Source of the DNA: an uncultured Actinomycetes bacterium
Lineage (GTDB): Bacteria; Actinomycetota; Thermoleophilia; Solirubrobacterales; Thermoleophilaceae
NCBI GenBank assembly: GCA_946481495.1
Contig: CAMLNW010000058.1
Span: 1 to 12,285 of the forward strand
Length of the DNA: 12,285 nucleotides
Direction of reading: 5' to 3'
The stretch's first letter is position 1. Each line of letters begins with the position of its first letter. Shown in pieces: positions 1 through 6,398 of the stretch. The notes under the pieces are model-generated. The model was not told the origin of the DNA, made no database searches, and saw only the letters and a program-made list of their open reading frames with translations. A program made the position numbers and the translations under genes.

Positions 1-369
1 TTCGACCCGACCCGTGGCGACGGCCGGCGCTGGCTGTTCGGCATCGCGCGGATCGCGATGCTCGCCAGCAACCGCCTCGGCGGCGTCGAGGACGCGACCC
101 GGCGCAAGGTCGGGATGACCACGCGCGGCTACAGCGACGAGGCATGGGATCTCGCCGAGGCACGCGTCGACTCCTCAATGTCGGATGTCGTCGCCGGCTT
201 GGACGACCTCTCCGACGAGGAACGCGCCGCGGTAGTCGCCAGGGTCATCCAAGACCGTGACTACGCCGAGATCGCGCAGATGCAGGACGTCAGCGAGGAG
301 GCGATCCGCCAGCGCGTCAGCCGCGGGCTGAGGAAGCTGGGCAAGCTGGTGGGGCAGGGGGAGCGGTGA
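1..369 (+). CDS. ECF-type RNA polymerase sigma factor, 5'-truncated
   Basis: The frame is open from the first base, so the start lies outside the window; 122 codons plus TGA remain. The visible N-terminus reads FDPTRGDGRRWLFGIAR, the classic end of ECF sigma region 2 (2.3-2.4), which melts and reads the -10 element. After a roughly 50-residue linker, the C-terminal part (LSDEERAAVVARVI ... YAEIAQMQDVSEEAIRQRVS) is region 4, the helix-turn-helix that contacts the -35 element. The protein would direct core RNA polymerase to a small regulon. No anti-sigma gene follows; the next gene is on the other strand. An internal ATG at 58 is not the true start, because conserved region 2 sequence lies upstream of it. 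The family call is strong; the subgroup cannot be named. Confidence 0.88.
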   Translation, partial: FDPTRGDGRRWLFGIARIAMLASNRLGGVEDATRRKVGMTTRGYSDEAWDLAEARVDSSMSDVVAGLDDLSDEERAAVVARVIQDRDYAEIAQMQDVSEEAIRQRVSRGLRKLGKLVGQGER

Positions 370-402
370 TTGGTGCTTTTCCGACAGCCCTTGGCGGGTT
401 CG

Positions 403-573
403 CTAGTTGTTCCGCTGTTGCCCGAGCCAGATCTTGGGTTTGAAGTCCGTCTCTGACTCGATGACGCCCGGCTTGTCGCCCCAGGTCTTGCTGTGGTGAC
501 GAGCGGCTAGCCAGAGAAGCGCGACGACGATGATTGGTACGGCAAGCGTGAGCACCAGAATTACCGTGGCCAT
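403..573 (-). CDS. Small single-pass membrane protein, 56 aa
   Basis: This short gene has a textbook ribosome site: AGGAGGG, three bases, then ATG (complement of 571-573). The product begins MATVILVLTLAVPIIVVALL, a strongly hydrophobic helix at residues 3-24 with almost no N-terminal extension. A polar tail follows with WGDKPGVIESETDFKPKIW and ends GQQRNN. The sequence predicts one inner-membrane segment with a 30-residue soluble tail. It resembles no family I can name. It converges on the sigma factor gene at 1-369, with 33 nt between the stops. A possible -10 (TAAACT, minus strand, complement of 620-625) lies upstream, but no good -35 pairs with it. The gene call rests on the ribosome site, the coherent helix and the codon use; the function is unknown. 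Confidence 0.72.
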   Translation of the reverse strand: MATVILVLTLAVPIIVVALLWLAARHHSKTWGDKPGVIESETDFKPKIWLGQQRNN

Positions 574-654
574 TGACCCTCCTGAAGGTTGCCGTTAGCA
601 GCACCCGTGGCAGGGCCCAAGTTTACCTCTCATCTGGTTCCAAGGGCTTGCCAA

Positions 655-683
655 TTGACATGATCTCGTGTCGGATGTATCAT
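655..683 (+). promoter_or_regulatory. Near-consensus housekeeping promoter
   Basis: TTGACA (655-660), a 17-bp spacer and TATCAT (678-683) match the sigma-70/SigA consensus at 11 of 12 positions with ideal spacing. Transcription would start near 690. No convincing protein gene follows for over 400 bases, so the promoter more likely drives a non-coding or leader RNA (690-983). Confidence 0.75.
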
Positions 684-689
684 GCATAG

Positions 690-983
690 AGGCAGATGGA
701 GGGTGCGATTGACGGTGGAGGGGTGACGGTCGTGGCGGGTTGTCCGCCGCGCGCAGTCGTTCTAGCCACCGTCGTCGCTGACGGCGCTCCATCTGACTCA
801 GTTTCGGCTCGCTTGTCGAGTCAGTTTCGGCTCGCTTGTCGAGTCGAAAACCACCGGCGTACGGGCTTATGGGCCTTCAAACGGACCGAACCCTCCCCGT
901 GAGTAGGCCCGCCCAGAGCCCGTAGGAGCTCTCGCTCACCGGCGGCGACACCGCGCCCATCCCTCCGGGCCTGTCGCCGCCGG
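690..983 (+). ncRNA. Candidate small RNA with two CCCUCC-loop hairpins
   Basis: Downstream of the promoter at 655-683 the RNA strand can form two strong hairpins. Hairpin A (860-924) has nested arms tacgggct/agcccgta (860-867/917-924), gggcct/aggccc (871-876/905-910) and acgg/ccgt (881-884/897-900), and its loop contains ccctcc (891-896). Hairpin B has a perfect 12-bp stem (939-950/972-983) plus gccc/gggc (955-958/967-970), and its loop is atccctcc, again with ccctcc (961-966). Two stem-loops with C-rich loops recall the actinobacterial 6C RNA architecture, but I do not recognise the sequence as that family. CCCUCC is complementary to GGAGGG ribosome sites. No U-tract follows, so the 3' end is a guess, as is the exact 5' end. 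Confidence 0.35.
798..843. repeat. Perfect 23-bp tandem repeat, two copies
   Basis: Two identical 23-bp units, 798-820 and 821-843, each begin tcagtttcggctc and end gcttgtcgag. A partial third start (tcg) follows. The unit length is not a multiple of three, so a protein frame across it would read each copy differently; this argues against the open frame 696-902 being coding. gactc (795-799) and gagtc (818-822, 841-845) also form small inverted repeats. Confidence 0.95.
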
Positions 984-1014
984 CGTCGGTGTTCTTGCGA
1001 AGAGGGGGGGGTGA

Positions 1015-1097
1015 TTTAGGCCGAACGCTCCCTATAGCCGTACGTGAGTGCGACGGCTTGGAAACGATTTCGTCTATATCTGGCCAGCTGGCCTAAA
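1015..1097 (+). promoter_or_regulatory. Fold-back leader and palindrome upstream of the tethered sigma gene
   Basis: tttaggcc (1015-1022) is an exact inverted match of ggcctaaa (1090-1097). Between them lies an agccgt/acggct stem (1036-1041/1053-1058). The right arm overlaps a perfect 12-bp palindrome, ggccagctggcc (1082-1093), so the long-range stem and the local hairpin would exclude each other. The block ends 32 bases before the ATG at 1130. It could be an operator or a switching leader. A tract of eight G (1004-1011) precedes it. I see no known riboswitch class and no clear promoter here. Confidence 0.35.
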
Positions 1098-1129
1098 GCT
1101 TTGCTTTTTGGCAACCGATCCTTCGCGTC

Positions 1130-2344
1130 ATGAGAGGGTTGGGGGGAGACTCACCAGAGCGCGAGTACGAGCGTCATCGGGCAGCTGTGCTCGGTCTGCT
1201 TGCCAAGCGCTTTCCGCGTCTCGACGCGGACGAGCGGCTCGCGATCTACCACGATGCCTGGGCCCGCGTGCTCGCGAAGCGGGAGCGCGGCGAGAAGATC
1301 GAGTCGCTGCGCGCCTACCTGCTCGCGACCGCTGGTGCCGAGGCGCTGCACGTCCTCAGCCGCAACAAGATCCCGACCCCGGTTGGGCCCGACGACCCTC
1401 GTTTCGCCGCCTTGTCCGACGACAAGCCGCCGCTCGACGAGCAGGTCGTCACTCGTGACCAGGCGCGGATCGCGCGCAGCCTGCTCGACACCTTGGACGA
1501 TCGCCAGCGCGACGTCTTGAAGTTGCGCTGGGATCTCCAGCTCAGCGGCTCCGAGGTGCGTGCCGCCCTCGGCCTGAGCACGCGTCAATACCGGCGGCTG
1601 GCGGAGGAAGGCGCCGCCGCCCTTGCCGAGCGCGTCGAGGAGCTCGACAGCGGCCAATGGTCGCGCCGCACCCGCAGCCTGCTCGTCGCATGCCTCGTCG
1701 AGGTCACGCGAGACGGTGAGCGGCGCGTCGGAATCGCAAGCCGTCGCCAGCGCGAGGAGGCCCAGCGTCTGCTCGAGTCAGATCCCCACGTTGCGGCCCT
1801 CTACGCCGAGGTTTGTCGGACTGTCCGTGGCGCCGCGGCCCTGCTTCCGCTGCCAGTACTTGCCATCGATCCTGGCGACGCTCCGCTTACCCACCTGGCA
1901 GAGCTCGCCTCAGATGCCCGCAACCAGCTCTCGCAGGCATTTGAGACCGCCAAGCAACAAGCCACATCGCTCTACGTCCGCGCCGCCGATCCCTCGCTCC
2001 TCGCTAGTGGACCTCGCCCCGGCACGGCTGTCGTAGCCGTCGTCGGAGCCCTCGCCGTAGGTGGCGGCGCCTACGGAACCTATGAGGCGGTCTCCACTCC
2101 AGAGTCCTCACGGGCAGCCGCTACTCCCCAGGCGGCTAACCCGCTACCCGCGGTCGCCCCAGCAGCCAACCCCGAACCGTCCCGCCCCTCCAAGCCCCGC
2201 ATCCGTCCCAAGCCAAAGCCGAAGAAGACCACCACGCCCCAACCGCCACCTCCAGCACCAACACCCCAACCAATCCAGCCAACCCCAGCACCCCCACAAC
2301 CAACAACCCCCACCCAACCCACCGAGTTCGGGTTCGAGGACTAG
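1130..2344 (+). CDS. Membrane-tethered sigma-like regulator with proline-rich tail
   Basis: The 404-aa protein begins like an ECF sigma factor. A helical region-2-like part lies at about residues 10-80 (EREYERHRAAVLGLLAKRF; DAWARVLAKRERG; LRAYLLATAGAEAL). A region-4-like HTH follows at about 118-172 (LLDTLDDRQRDVLKLRWD; SGSEVRAALGLSTRQYRRL). A helical linker leads to one transmembrane segment near 298-318 (GTAVVAVVGALAVGGGAYG). A roughly 80-residue Pro/Thr/Gln/Lys tail outside the membrane ends in TEFGFED. The sigma and surface-sensing parts are thus in one chain, so activity is probably released or modulated by an extracytoplasmic signal or proteolysis; that is inference. No Shine-Dalgarno precedes the ATG at 1130, and a TTG start at 1139 is possible. 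The next gene starts 5 nt after the stop, so the two are surely co-expressed. Confidence 0.78.
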   Translation: MRGLGGDSPEREYERHRAAVLGLLAKRFPRLDADERLAIYHDAWARVLAKRERGEKIESLRAYLLATAGAEALHVLSRNKIPTPVGPDDPRFAALSDDKPPLDEQVVTRDQARIARSLLDTLDDRQRDVLKLRWDLQLSGSEVRAALGLSTRQYRRLAEEGAAALAERVEELDSGQWSRRTRSLLVACLVEVTRDGERRVGIASRRQREEAQRLLESDPHVAALYAEVCRTVRGAAALLPLPVLAIDPGDAPLTHLAELASDARNQLSQAFETAKQQATSLYVRAADPSLLASGPRPGTAVVAVVGALAVGGGAYGTYEAVSTPESSRAAATPQAANPLPAVAPAANPEPSRPSKPRIRPKPKPKKTTTPQPPPPAPTPQPIQPTPAPPQPTTPTQPTEFGFED

Positions 2345-2349
2345 CGACC

Positions 2350-5286
2350 ATGACGAGGCAGGAGGCCAACGCTGTGCGACTACCGGCTCGCTTTAACTCC
2401 CGGTGCTGGATCACGATGCTTGCTCTGATCCTGGTTGTTCCGCTCCTGGGCGTGGCCAGCGAGCGCCCAGCTGCCGCTGGTACCTATTCGGTCCACCAAT
2501 GCAACTACGAACGTTCGATCACAACCAGCTCATTCTCGTGGCAGAGCGCGGGCGTTCCGGCGCCCATTCAGCATGCGAATAGTGGCTGTAGCGAGTTCGG
2601 ACTAGCCGTAAGGACTAGTGGCATCGGTGGTACCCAAACCTATCCGGACTCTGCCTCAGCCGGCTATGTCACGTCCGCGCCTTCAGGCACGGCGTTCATT
2701 CGGTTCTCGGGCTTCTTCGGAACGCTGGCTAGCTGCTGCGTGCCCGGTATGGAGCCCTACGCTGAGGCCCAGCAATTTGCCAGCGGGGTAGGAGACCGCG
2801 ACGAAATATTTCGCGGTTCCCTTGGAGGCTCCACATGGCAAGCGCCTTCTGGTTCTCAGGGACCGGTCAGTGTTGGATGGGATGCGGCTGATGCTGGATT
2901 CAGCGCTGAGCGGATTGGATACTTTCTCGGCTGCAGCAGTCCGTCTGGTTGTGCGCAATCAGCTACGGGCGATCTCCGAGTGCGCGGTCGTTCGTTCGAG
3001 TTCACCTTGGAGGATCTGCAAGCTCCGGTAGTCGCCGCCCCTGGAGGAGACTTGCTGTCTGATGGGTGGGTTCGAGGAGTGCGGAATCTTTCCGTCGGAG
3101 CAACGGATCTGGGTGGAGGGCTAGCTGAGGTAACTGCCAGCCTTGCGGGTACGTCGATAGTTGAATCTCCGTCGACGTGTTCGGAGATTGGCGGCCGCTA
3201 CGTGGAGCTACGTCCATGTCCTCTCGCTAGGAACGGGACTTGGGCCATCAACACGGGAGCCTTCGAGGACGGCCCAGCGACTTTGCGCGTTCGTGCGGAT
3301 GACGCTGGAGGTGCTAACGACGAGCAAGTTAAAACTGTCAAGTTGGACAACACTCCACCGCTGGCTCCGTCTGGTGTCGTGGTGGATGGAGATGGGGGAT
3401 GGAGAAGCGTCAATGACTTCGTAGTGAGCTGGGACGAAGCTCCCGAGATCCACGCGCCCAATGTGATCATCCACTACGAAGTCTGTCCGCTACCGGACGG
3501 CCCCTGTGTGGAGGAGAGCACGGCCTGGAACGGCGATGAGGTGTTGCAGGCCGATGTCCCACAGCCGGGCGCGTACGAAATCCGGCTGTGGTTTGAGGAT
3601 TCCGCTGGCAACGTGGATTCGGACAACGCTTCAGATGTTGTGGCGCTCAAGTTCGACGACGGCGTTCCGGGGGCAGCGCAGATCGAGGCTCCGAGTCGAT
3701 GGCTTGGCGAGATCCAGGCGCAGAACTTGGCGGTGTCTCTCGACCTAGCAGACGATGTCGACCCGATCTCCGGCATTGCGGGGTACTCGGTTACCGCCGA
3801 CGGCTCCTATCCCGACAGCTCAACGGAGGTGAGTGGTCAAGCCCCTGACTACGTCTTGGGTGAGCTTCCCGAAGGTATTACGACGGTTCGTGCGATCGCG
3901 GTTTCCGGTGCTGGTGTGCCGTCGTCGAGCGCTGGTACAGCGTTAATCAAGGTCGACCGGAGCGCGCCGTCGGTAGTGGAAGAAGGCATCCCTGATGCTG
4001 ATGTTTGGCAGACGCGACCTCTTCACGCCGAGATCACCAGTTTCGACCAGCTTGGTCTCTCCGGGGTAAGCCCGGCGTCTGTAGATCGCCCAATTTCAGA
4101 GGGTGGTCACGTGACCTTTCGTCTCAACGGCGGTGTCGTTGAAGAGGTTCGTGGGGATCGAGCGACAATCGACGTCACCACCGACGGCCACCACACGCTC
4201 ACCTACCGCGCCTTCGATGCGGCTGGCAATGGGTCGGTTGAGAAGGAGGTGGGGTTCAAGATCGATGGGACGGCTCCGGTGGGGGCGTTTCGGACGCTGG
4301 ATGCGGCGGATCCGCGGGCTTTGAGGGTGGATGTGGAGGATGCGACGTCTGGGATTGCGGATGGGGCGATCGAGTATCGGCGTGAGGGGGAGGGTGGTTT
4401 TAGGCGGTTGGTGACGACGCGGGCCGGTGGAGTGCTGTCGGCGCGTCTGGACGACCTGACGTTGTCGTCGGGGCGCTACGAGGTGCGTGCTGTCGTCAGC
4501 GACGTGGCGGGCAATGAGGCGGTGATCGACAGATGGACCGATGGCTCGAAGGCGACGCTGGCGATGCCGGTGCGGCTTTCGGCCAACCTCAGCGCCACCG
4601 CGACAGCCAAGCCAAAGAGCTGTCCAAAGGCGGCGAAGAAGCAGCAGCGCCGCAAGCGGGCAGCTCGCCCGAAGTGCCGACAGAAGAAGGCGAAGGCGGT
4701 GACGTCGCTCGAGCTGAAGCACGGCAAGCGGGCGGAGTCGACCGGGCGTCTCGTCACGACCCAGGGCATGCCGATCGCGGATGCACCGATCGTCATCGAG
4801 GGGCAGCCGCAATCGGGCGGGCCGTTCGTAAAGCTCGGCGTCGCCAGAACCGACGCCCAGGGCAACTTTCGCTTCACCATCCCCGCAGGTCCCTCGCGCA
4901 CCGTCCGCTACCGCTACGACGGCACCAACACGGTCCGTCCCGCCGACGCCCAGCTCACGACCAAGGTCAACGCCGCCGCCCGGCTGAAGGTCGACCGCCG
5001 TCGCCTGCGCAACGGCCAGGCCGTCCGCTTCACCGGCAGGCTGCTCGGCAAGCCGATCCCCAAGGCCGGGAAGCTGGTCGCGCTACAGGCCAGGGTCGGC
5101 CGCGAGTGGCGCACGTTCGCCACCCCGCGCGCCAACGCCAAGGGCGTGTTCAAGCACCGCTATCGCTTCACCGCGACGACCGGCCTGCGCCGCTACGAGT
5201 TCCGGGCGCTCGTCGCCCGCGAGGCCGCCTACCCCTACGAGAAGGGCGTCTCGCGGACCGTGAAGGTGACCGTTCGCGGCCGCTAG
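2350..5286 (+). CDS. Large secreted multi-Ig-domain surface protein
   Basis: The 978-aa protein has a signal sequence: hydrophobic core about 20-36, likely cleavage near APAAA|G around residue 43. Residues 45-225 form a Cys-containing N-terminal domain (YSVHQCNYERS; FLGCSSPSGC), perhaps a jelly-roll. Several Ig/fibronectin-like beta-sandwich modules follow to about 735, recognisable by APVVAAPGG, DNTPPLAPSGV, YEIRLWFEDSAGNVDS and TYRAFDAAGN. A Lys/Arg-rich linker with two Cys spans about 754-784. Two C-terminal carboxypeptidase-regulatory-like modules follow (STGRLVTTQGMPIADAPIVI; RFTGRLLGKPIPKAGKLVAL). There is no LPXTG motif and no C-terminal membrane anchor. GAGGA at 2336-2340, inside the end of the sigma gene, is the ribosome site, nine bases from the ATG. 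The likely role is a cell-surface or extracellular structural or binding protein controlled by the preceding gene. The ligand is unknown. Confidence 0.82.
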   Translation: MTRQEANAVRLPARFNSRCWITMLALILVVPLLGVASERPAAAGTYSVHQCNYERSITTSSFSWQSAGVPAPIQHANSGCSEFGLAVRTSGIGGTQTYPDSASAGYVTSAPSGTAFIRFSGFFGTLASCCVPGMEPYAEAQQFASGVGDRDEIFRGSLGGSTWQAPSGSQGPVSVGWDAADAGFSAERIGYFLGCSSPSGCAQSATGDLRVRGRSFEFTLEDLQAPVVAAPGGDLLSDGWVRGVRNLSVGATDLGGGLAEVTASLAGTSIVESPSTCSEIGGRYVELRPCPLARNGTWAINTGAFEDGPATLRVRADDAGGANDEQVKTVKLDNTPPLAPSGVVVDGDGGWRSVNDFVVSWDEAPEIHAPNVIIHYEVCPLPDGPCVEESTAWNGDEVLQADVPQPGAYEIRLWFEDSAGNVDSDNASDVVALKFDDGVPGAAQIEAPSRWLGEIQAQNLAVSLDLADDVDPISGIAGYSVTADGSYPDSSTEVSGQAPDYVLGELPEGITTVRAIAVSGAGVPSSSAGTALIKVDRSAPSVVEEGIPDADVWQTRPLHAEITSFDQLGLSGVSPASVDRPISEGGHVTFRLNGGVVEEVRGDRATIDVTTDGHHTLTYRAFDAAGNGSVEKEVGFKIDGTAPVGAFRTLDAADPRALRVDVEDATSGIADGAIEYRREGEGGFRRLVTTRAGGVLSARLDDLTLSSGRYEVRAVVSDVAGNEAVIDRWTDGSKATLAMPVRLSANLSATATAKPKSCPKAAKKQQRRKRAARPKCRQKKAKAVTSLELKHGKRAESTGRLVTTQGMPIADAPIVIEGQPQSGGPFVKLGVARTDAQGNFRFTIPAGPSRTVRYRYDGTNTVRPADAQLTTKVNAAARLKVDRRRLRNGQAVRFTGRLLGKPIPKAGKLVALQARVGREWRTFATPRANAKGVFKHRYRFTATTGLRRYEFRALVAREAAYPYEKGVSRTVKVTVRGR

Positions 5287-5606
5287 GACCGCTTCGTCGC
5301 GCGCACGGCGGTGCCGTAGGCGCAGATCTCGGTCCAGGTGGTGCCGAGCTCGGACGTGTCGAAGCGGAAGGCGATGATCGCGTTGGCGCCCTTGCTCTCG
5401 GCCTCCTCGACGAGGCGGTCGGTGGCGTGCTGGCGGCCCTCGGCGAGCATCTTCGTCATGCCCTTGAGCTCGCCGCCGACGAGCGACTTCAGCGAAGCGC
5501 CCATCTGCGAGCCGATGTTGCGCGAGCGCACGGTCAGCCCGAAGACCTCGCCGAACACCTCCTCGATCTCGTAGCCGGGAAGGTCGTTCATGGTGGAGAT
5601 GATCAT
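5283..5606 (-). CDS. YbjQ/UPF0145 family protein
   Basis: The 107-aa product reads MIISTMNDLPGYEIEEVFGE, then VRSRNIGSQ, LKSLVGGELKGMTKMLAEGR, and finally ANAIIAFRFDTSELG with AYGTAV. These are the hallmark blocks of the YbjQ (UPF0145, putative heavy-metal-binding) family at its normal full length. Family members are small soluble oligomeric proteins of unsettled function. No Shine-Dalgarno is near the ATG. Instead a TAGAGT -10 lies exactly 7 nt upstream, so translation is probably leaderless. The stop codon overlaps the stop of the convergent 978-aa gene within one CTAG (5283-5286). The gene lies 32 nt downstream of the membrane protein gene at 5639-6061 and may also be read from that transcript. 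Confidence 0.9.
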   Translation of the reverse strand: MIISTMNDLPGYEIEEVFGEVFGLTVRSRNIGSQMGASLKSLVGGELKGMTKMLAEGRQHATDRLVEEAESKGANAIIAFRFDTSELGTTWTEICAYGTAVRATKRS

Positions 5607-5612
5607 GCGGCG

Positions 5613-5642
5613 ACTCTAGCTCCAGCGAAGCGCGGCTGTCAG
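5613..5642 (-). promoter_or_regulatory. Leaderless promoter of the YbjQ gene
   Basis: On the minus strand, CTGACA (complement of 5637-5642), 18 bp and TAGAGT (complement of 5613-5618) end 7 nt before the ATG. That places the transcription start on the A of the start codon. The -35 overlaps the last codons of the upstream gene. Confidence 0.5.
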
Positions 5643-6061
5643 CGTCCGCGCCGGCGCCGCAACGCACGTCGCGCCGCGACCGTAGCGAGCCCGGTGAAGC
5701 CCCAGCTCGTCGTCACGAACGAGGCGATCGCGGCCACCTTGTAGGCCGGATGCTCCTTCAGCTCCGGCCGCGCCACCAGCGGCGCGAAGGCGTTCGCGTT
5801 CGTCCAGGCGCCGACCGCCAGCGGCCACGCGACCTTGCGCGGCAGATCCGGCACTGCGCTCGCGGCTAGCGCCTGCAGGCTGCCGAGCGCGATCAAGTCG
5901 AGATGCCACTGGCGCAGCCGCGGGATCGAGCGGATCCCCAGCTCCCGCGCCCGCTCCGGATCCGACACCGCCAACGAGAACGGCCAGCCGGTCAGCGCCC
6001 CCAACGCCACCTCGGCGAGGCCGGACATCACGAGGGTGTCGTTGGTTGGGGATCGCTGCAT
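5639..6061 (-). CDS. Four-helix integral membrane protein
   Basis: The 140-aa product has four hydrophobic stretches, at about 13-31 (SGLAEVALGALTGWPFSLAV), 54-72, 77-96 (VAWPLAVGAWTNANAF) and 107-128. A very basic C-terminus follows (RRALRRRRGR), so the C-terminus is probably cytoplasmic. Its layout, with GALTG in helix 1, a central Arg-rich loop and WTNANAF in helix 3, loosely resembles hydroxylaminobenzene-mutase-like (HabA) membrane proteins; I hold that as a weak resemblance only. No Shine-Dalgarno precedes the ATG at 6061, and the internal GTG-ATG pair at residues 11-12 is an alternative start. DNA encoding GLAEVALGALTG in helix 1 recurs almost exactly at 6917-6949 (see the repeat entry). 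It is probably co-transcribed with the YbjQ gene downstream. Confidence 0.7.
   Translation of the reverse strand: MQRSPTNDTLVMSGLAEVALGALTGWPFSLAVSDPERARELGIRSIPRLRQWHLDLIALGSLQALAASAVPDLPRKVAWPLAVGAWTNANAFAPLVARPELKEHPAYKVAAIASFVTTSWGFTGLATVAARRALRRRRGR
5991..6023. repeat. Direct repeat, copy A (inside membrane protein gene)
   Basis: These 33 bases (gtcagcgcccccaacgc ... ctcggcgaggccg) recur in the same orientation at 6917-6949 with a single mismatch (c6008 versus a6934). Read on the minus strand, this copy encodes GLAEVALGALTG of the membrane protein. About 890 bp containing the 64-aa gene and the HTH gene lie between the copies. Confidence 0.9.
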
Positions 6062-6157
6062 CGCTGTGGCGCTCGCTATCGCTGCGGGCTGGGCGACCCT
6101 ATCGCTCGCCAGGATCGTCGCAATAGGTGCCTAGCCCTATCAACCGTCCTCCACGTG

Positions 6158-6163
6158 TACTTT
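6158..6163 (+). promoter_or_regulatory. Probable -10 for leaderless 64-aa gene
   Basis: TACTTT ends 7 nt before the ATG at 6170, which puts the start of transcription on the A of the start codon. No Shine-Dalgarno is present and no clear -35 is seen. Confidence 0.4.
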
Positions 6164-6169
6164 CTCCGC

Positions 6170-6364
6170 ATGGCCATCGAAATCGTAGGCAGTGGTCTAG
6201 GACAGCCGGTCACTTTGACCGGCGCAGACGCGCGACGATTCGTCGAGGAGACGAAGAACCCGACTGATGACGCGCGGCGTGTCGAGCACCTACGGCGCTC
6301 AGCAGAGACTTACGAGCGTGTCTTCTCCGAGAAGACCGCTAACGAGCTGTTCAGCGAGCAGTAG
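6170..6364 (+). CDS. Hypothetical 64-aa protein
   Basis: I do not recognise this gene. The product starts MAIEIVGSGLGQPVTL, a short beta-like segment. It continues as a highly charged helical stretch (DARRFVEETKNPTDDARRVE, then HLRRSAETYERVFSEKT) and ends NELFSEQ. It is soluble and acidic/basic mixed, with no Cys. There is no ribosome site; the -10 at 6158-6163 fits leaderless expression. It lies in the segment between the two 33-bp repeats, upstream of an XRE regulator. Size and context would allow a toxin-antitoxin component, but no toxin or antitoxin family is visible. Codon use is less GC-biased at third positions than in the core genes. Confidence 0.5.
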   Translation: MAIEIVGSGLGQPVTLTGADARRFVEETKNPTDDARRVEHLRRSAETYERVFSEKTANELFSEQ

Positions 6365-6398
6365 CACCAGGAGGGCGCCTGGCGCGAAGGGCCAGGTC

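Noticed and set aside
696..902. 68-aa open frame (ATG 696, or GTG 732 with GGAGG 10 nt upstream)
   Set aside because: It crosses an out-of-frame 23-bp duplication, has no domain or membrane character, and overlaps half of a strong hairpin. Not excluded, but weaker than the non-coding reading.
1106..1129. ECF-type promoter (GGCAAC ... CGTC) directly before the tethered sigma gene
   Set aside because: The spacing between the two elements is about 10 bp, far short of the ~16-17 bp needed, and CGTC touches the start codon.
4096..4812. 238-aa minus-strand frame antisense to the surface protein
   Set aside because: Arg/Leu/His-rich shadow frame with no ribosome site and no recognisable motif.
4533..5744. 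403-aa plus-strand open frame overlapping the end of the surface protein and the YbjQ gene
   Set aside because: Arg/Gly/Ala-rich composition typical of an alternative frame in GC-rich DNA; it crosses a recognised gene on the opposite strand.
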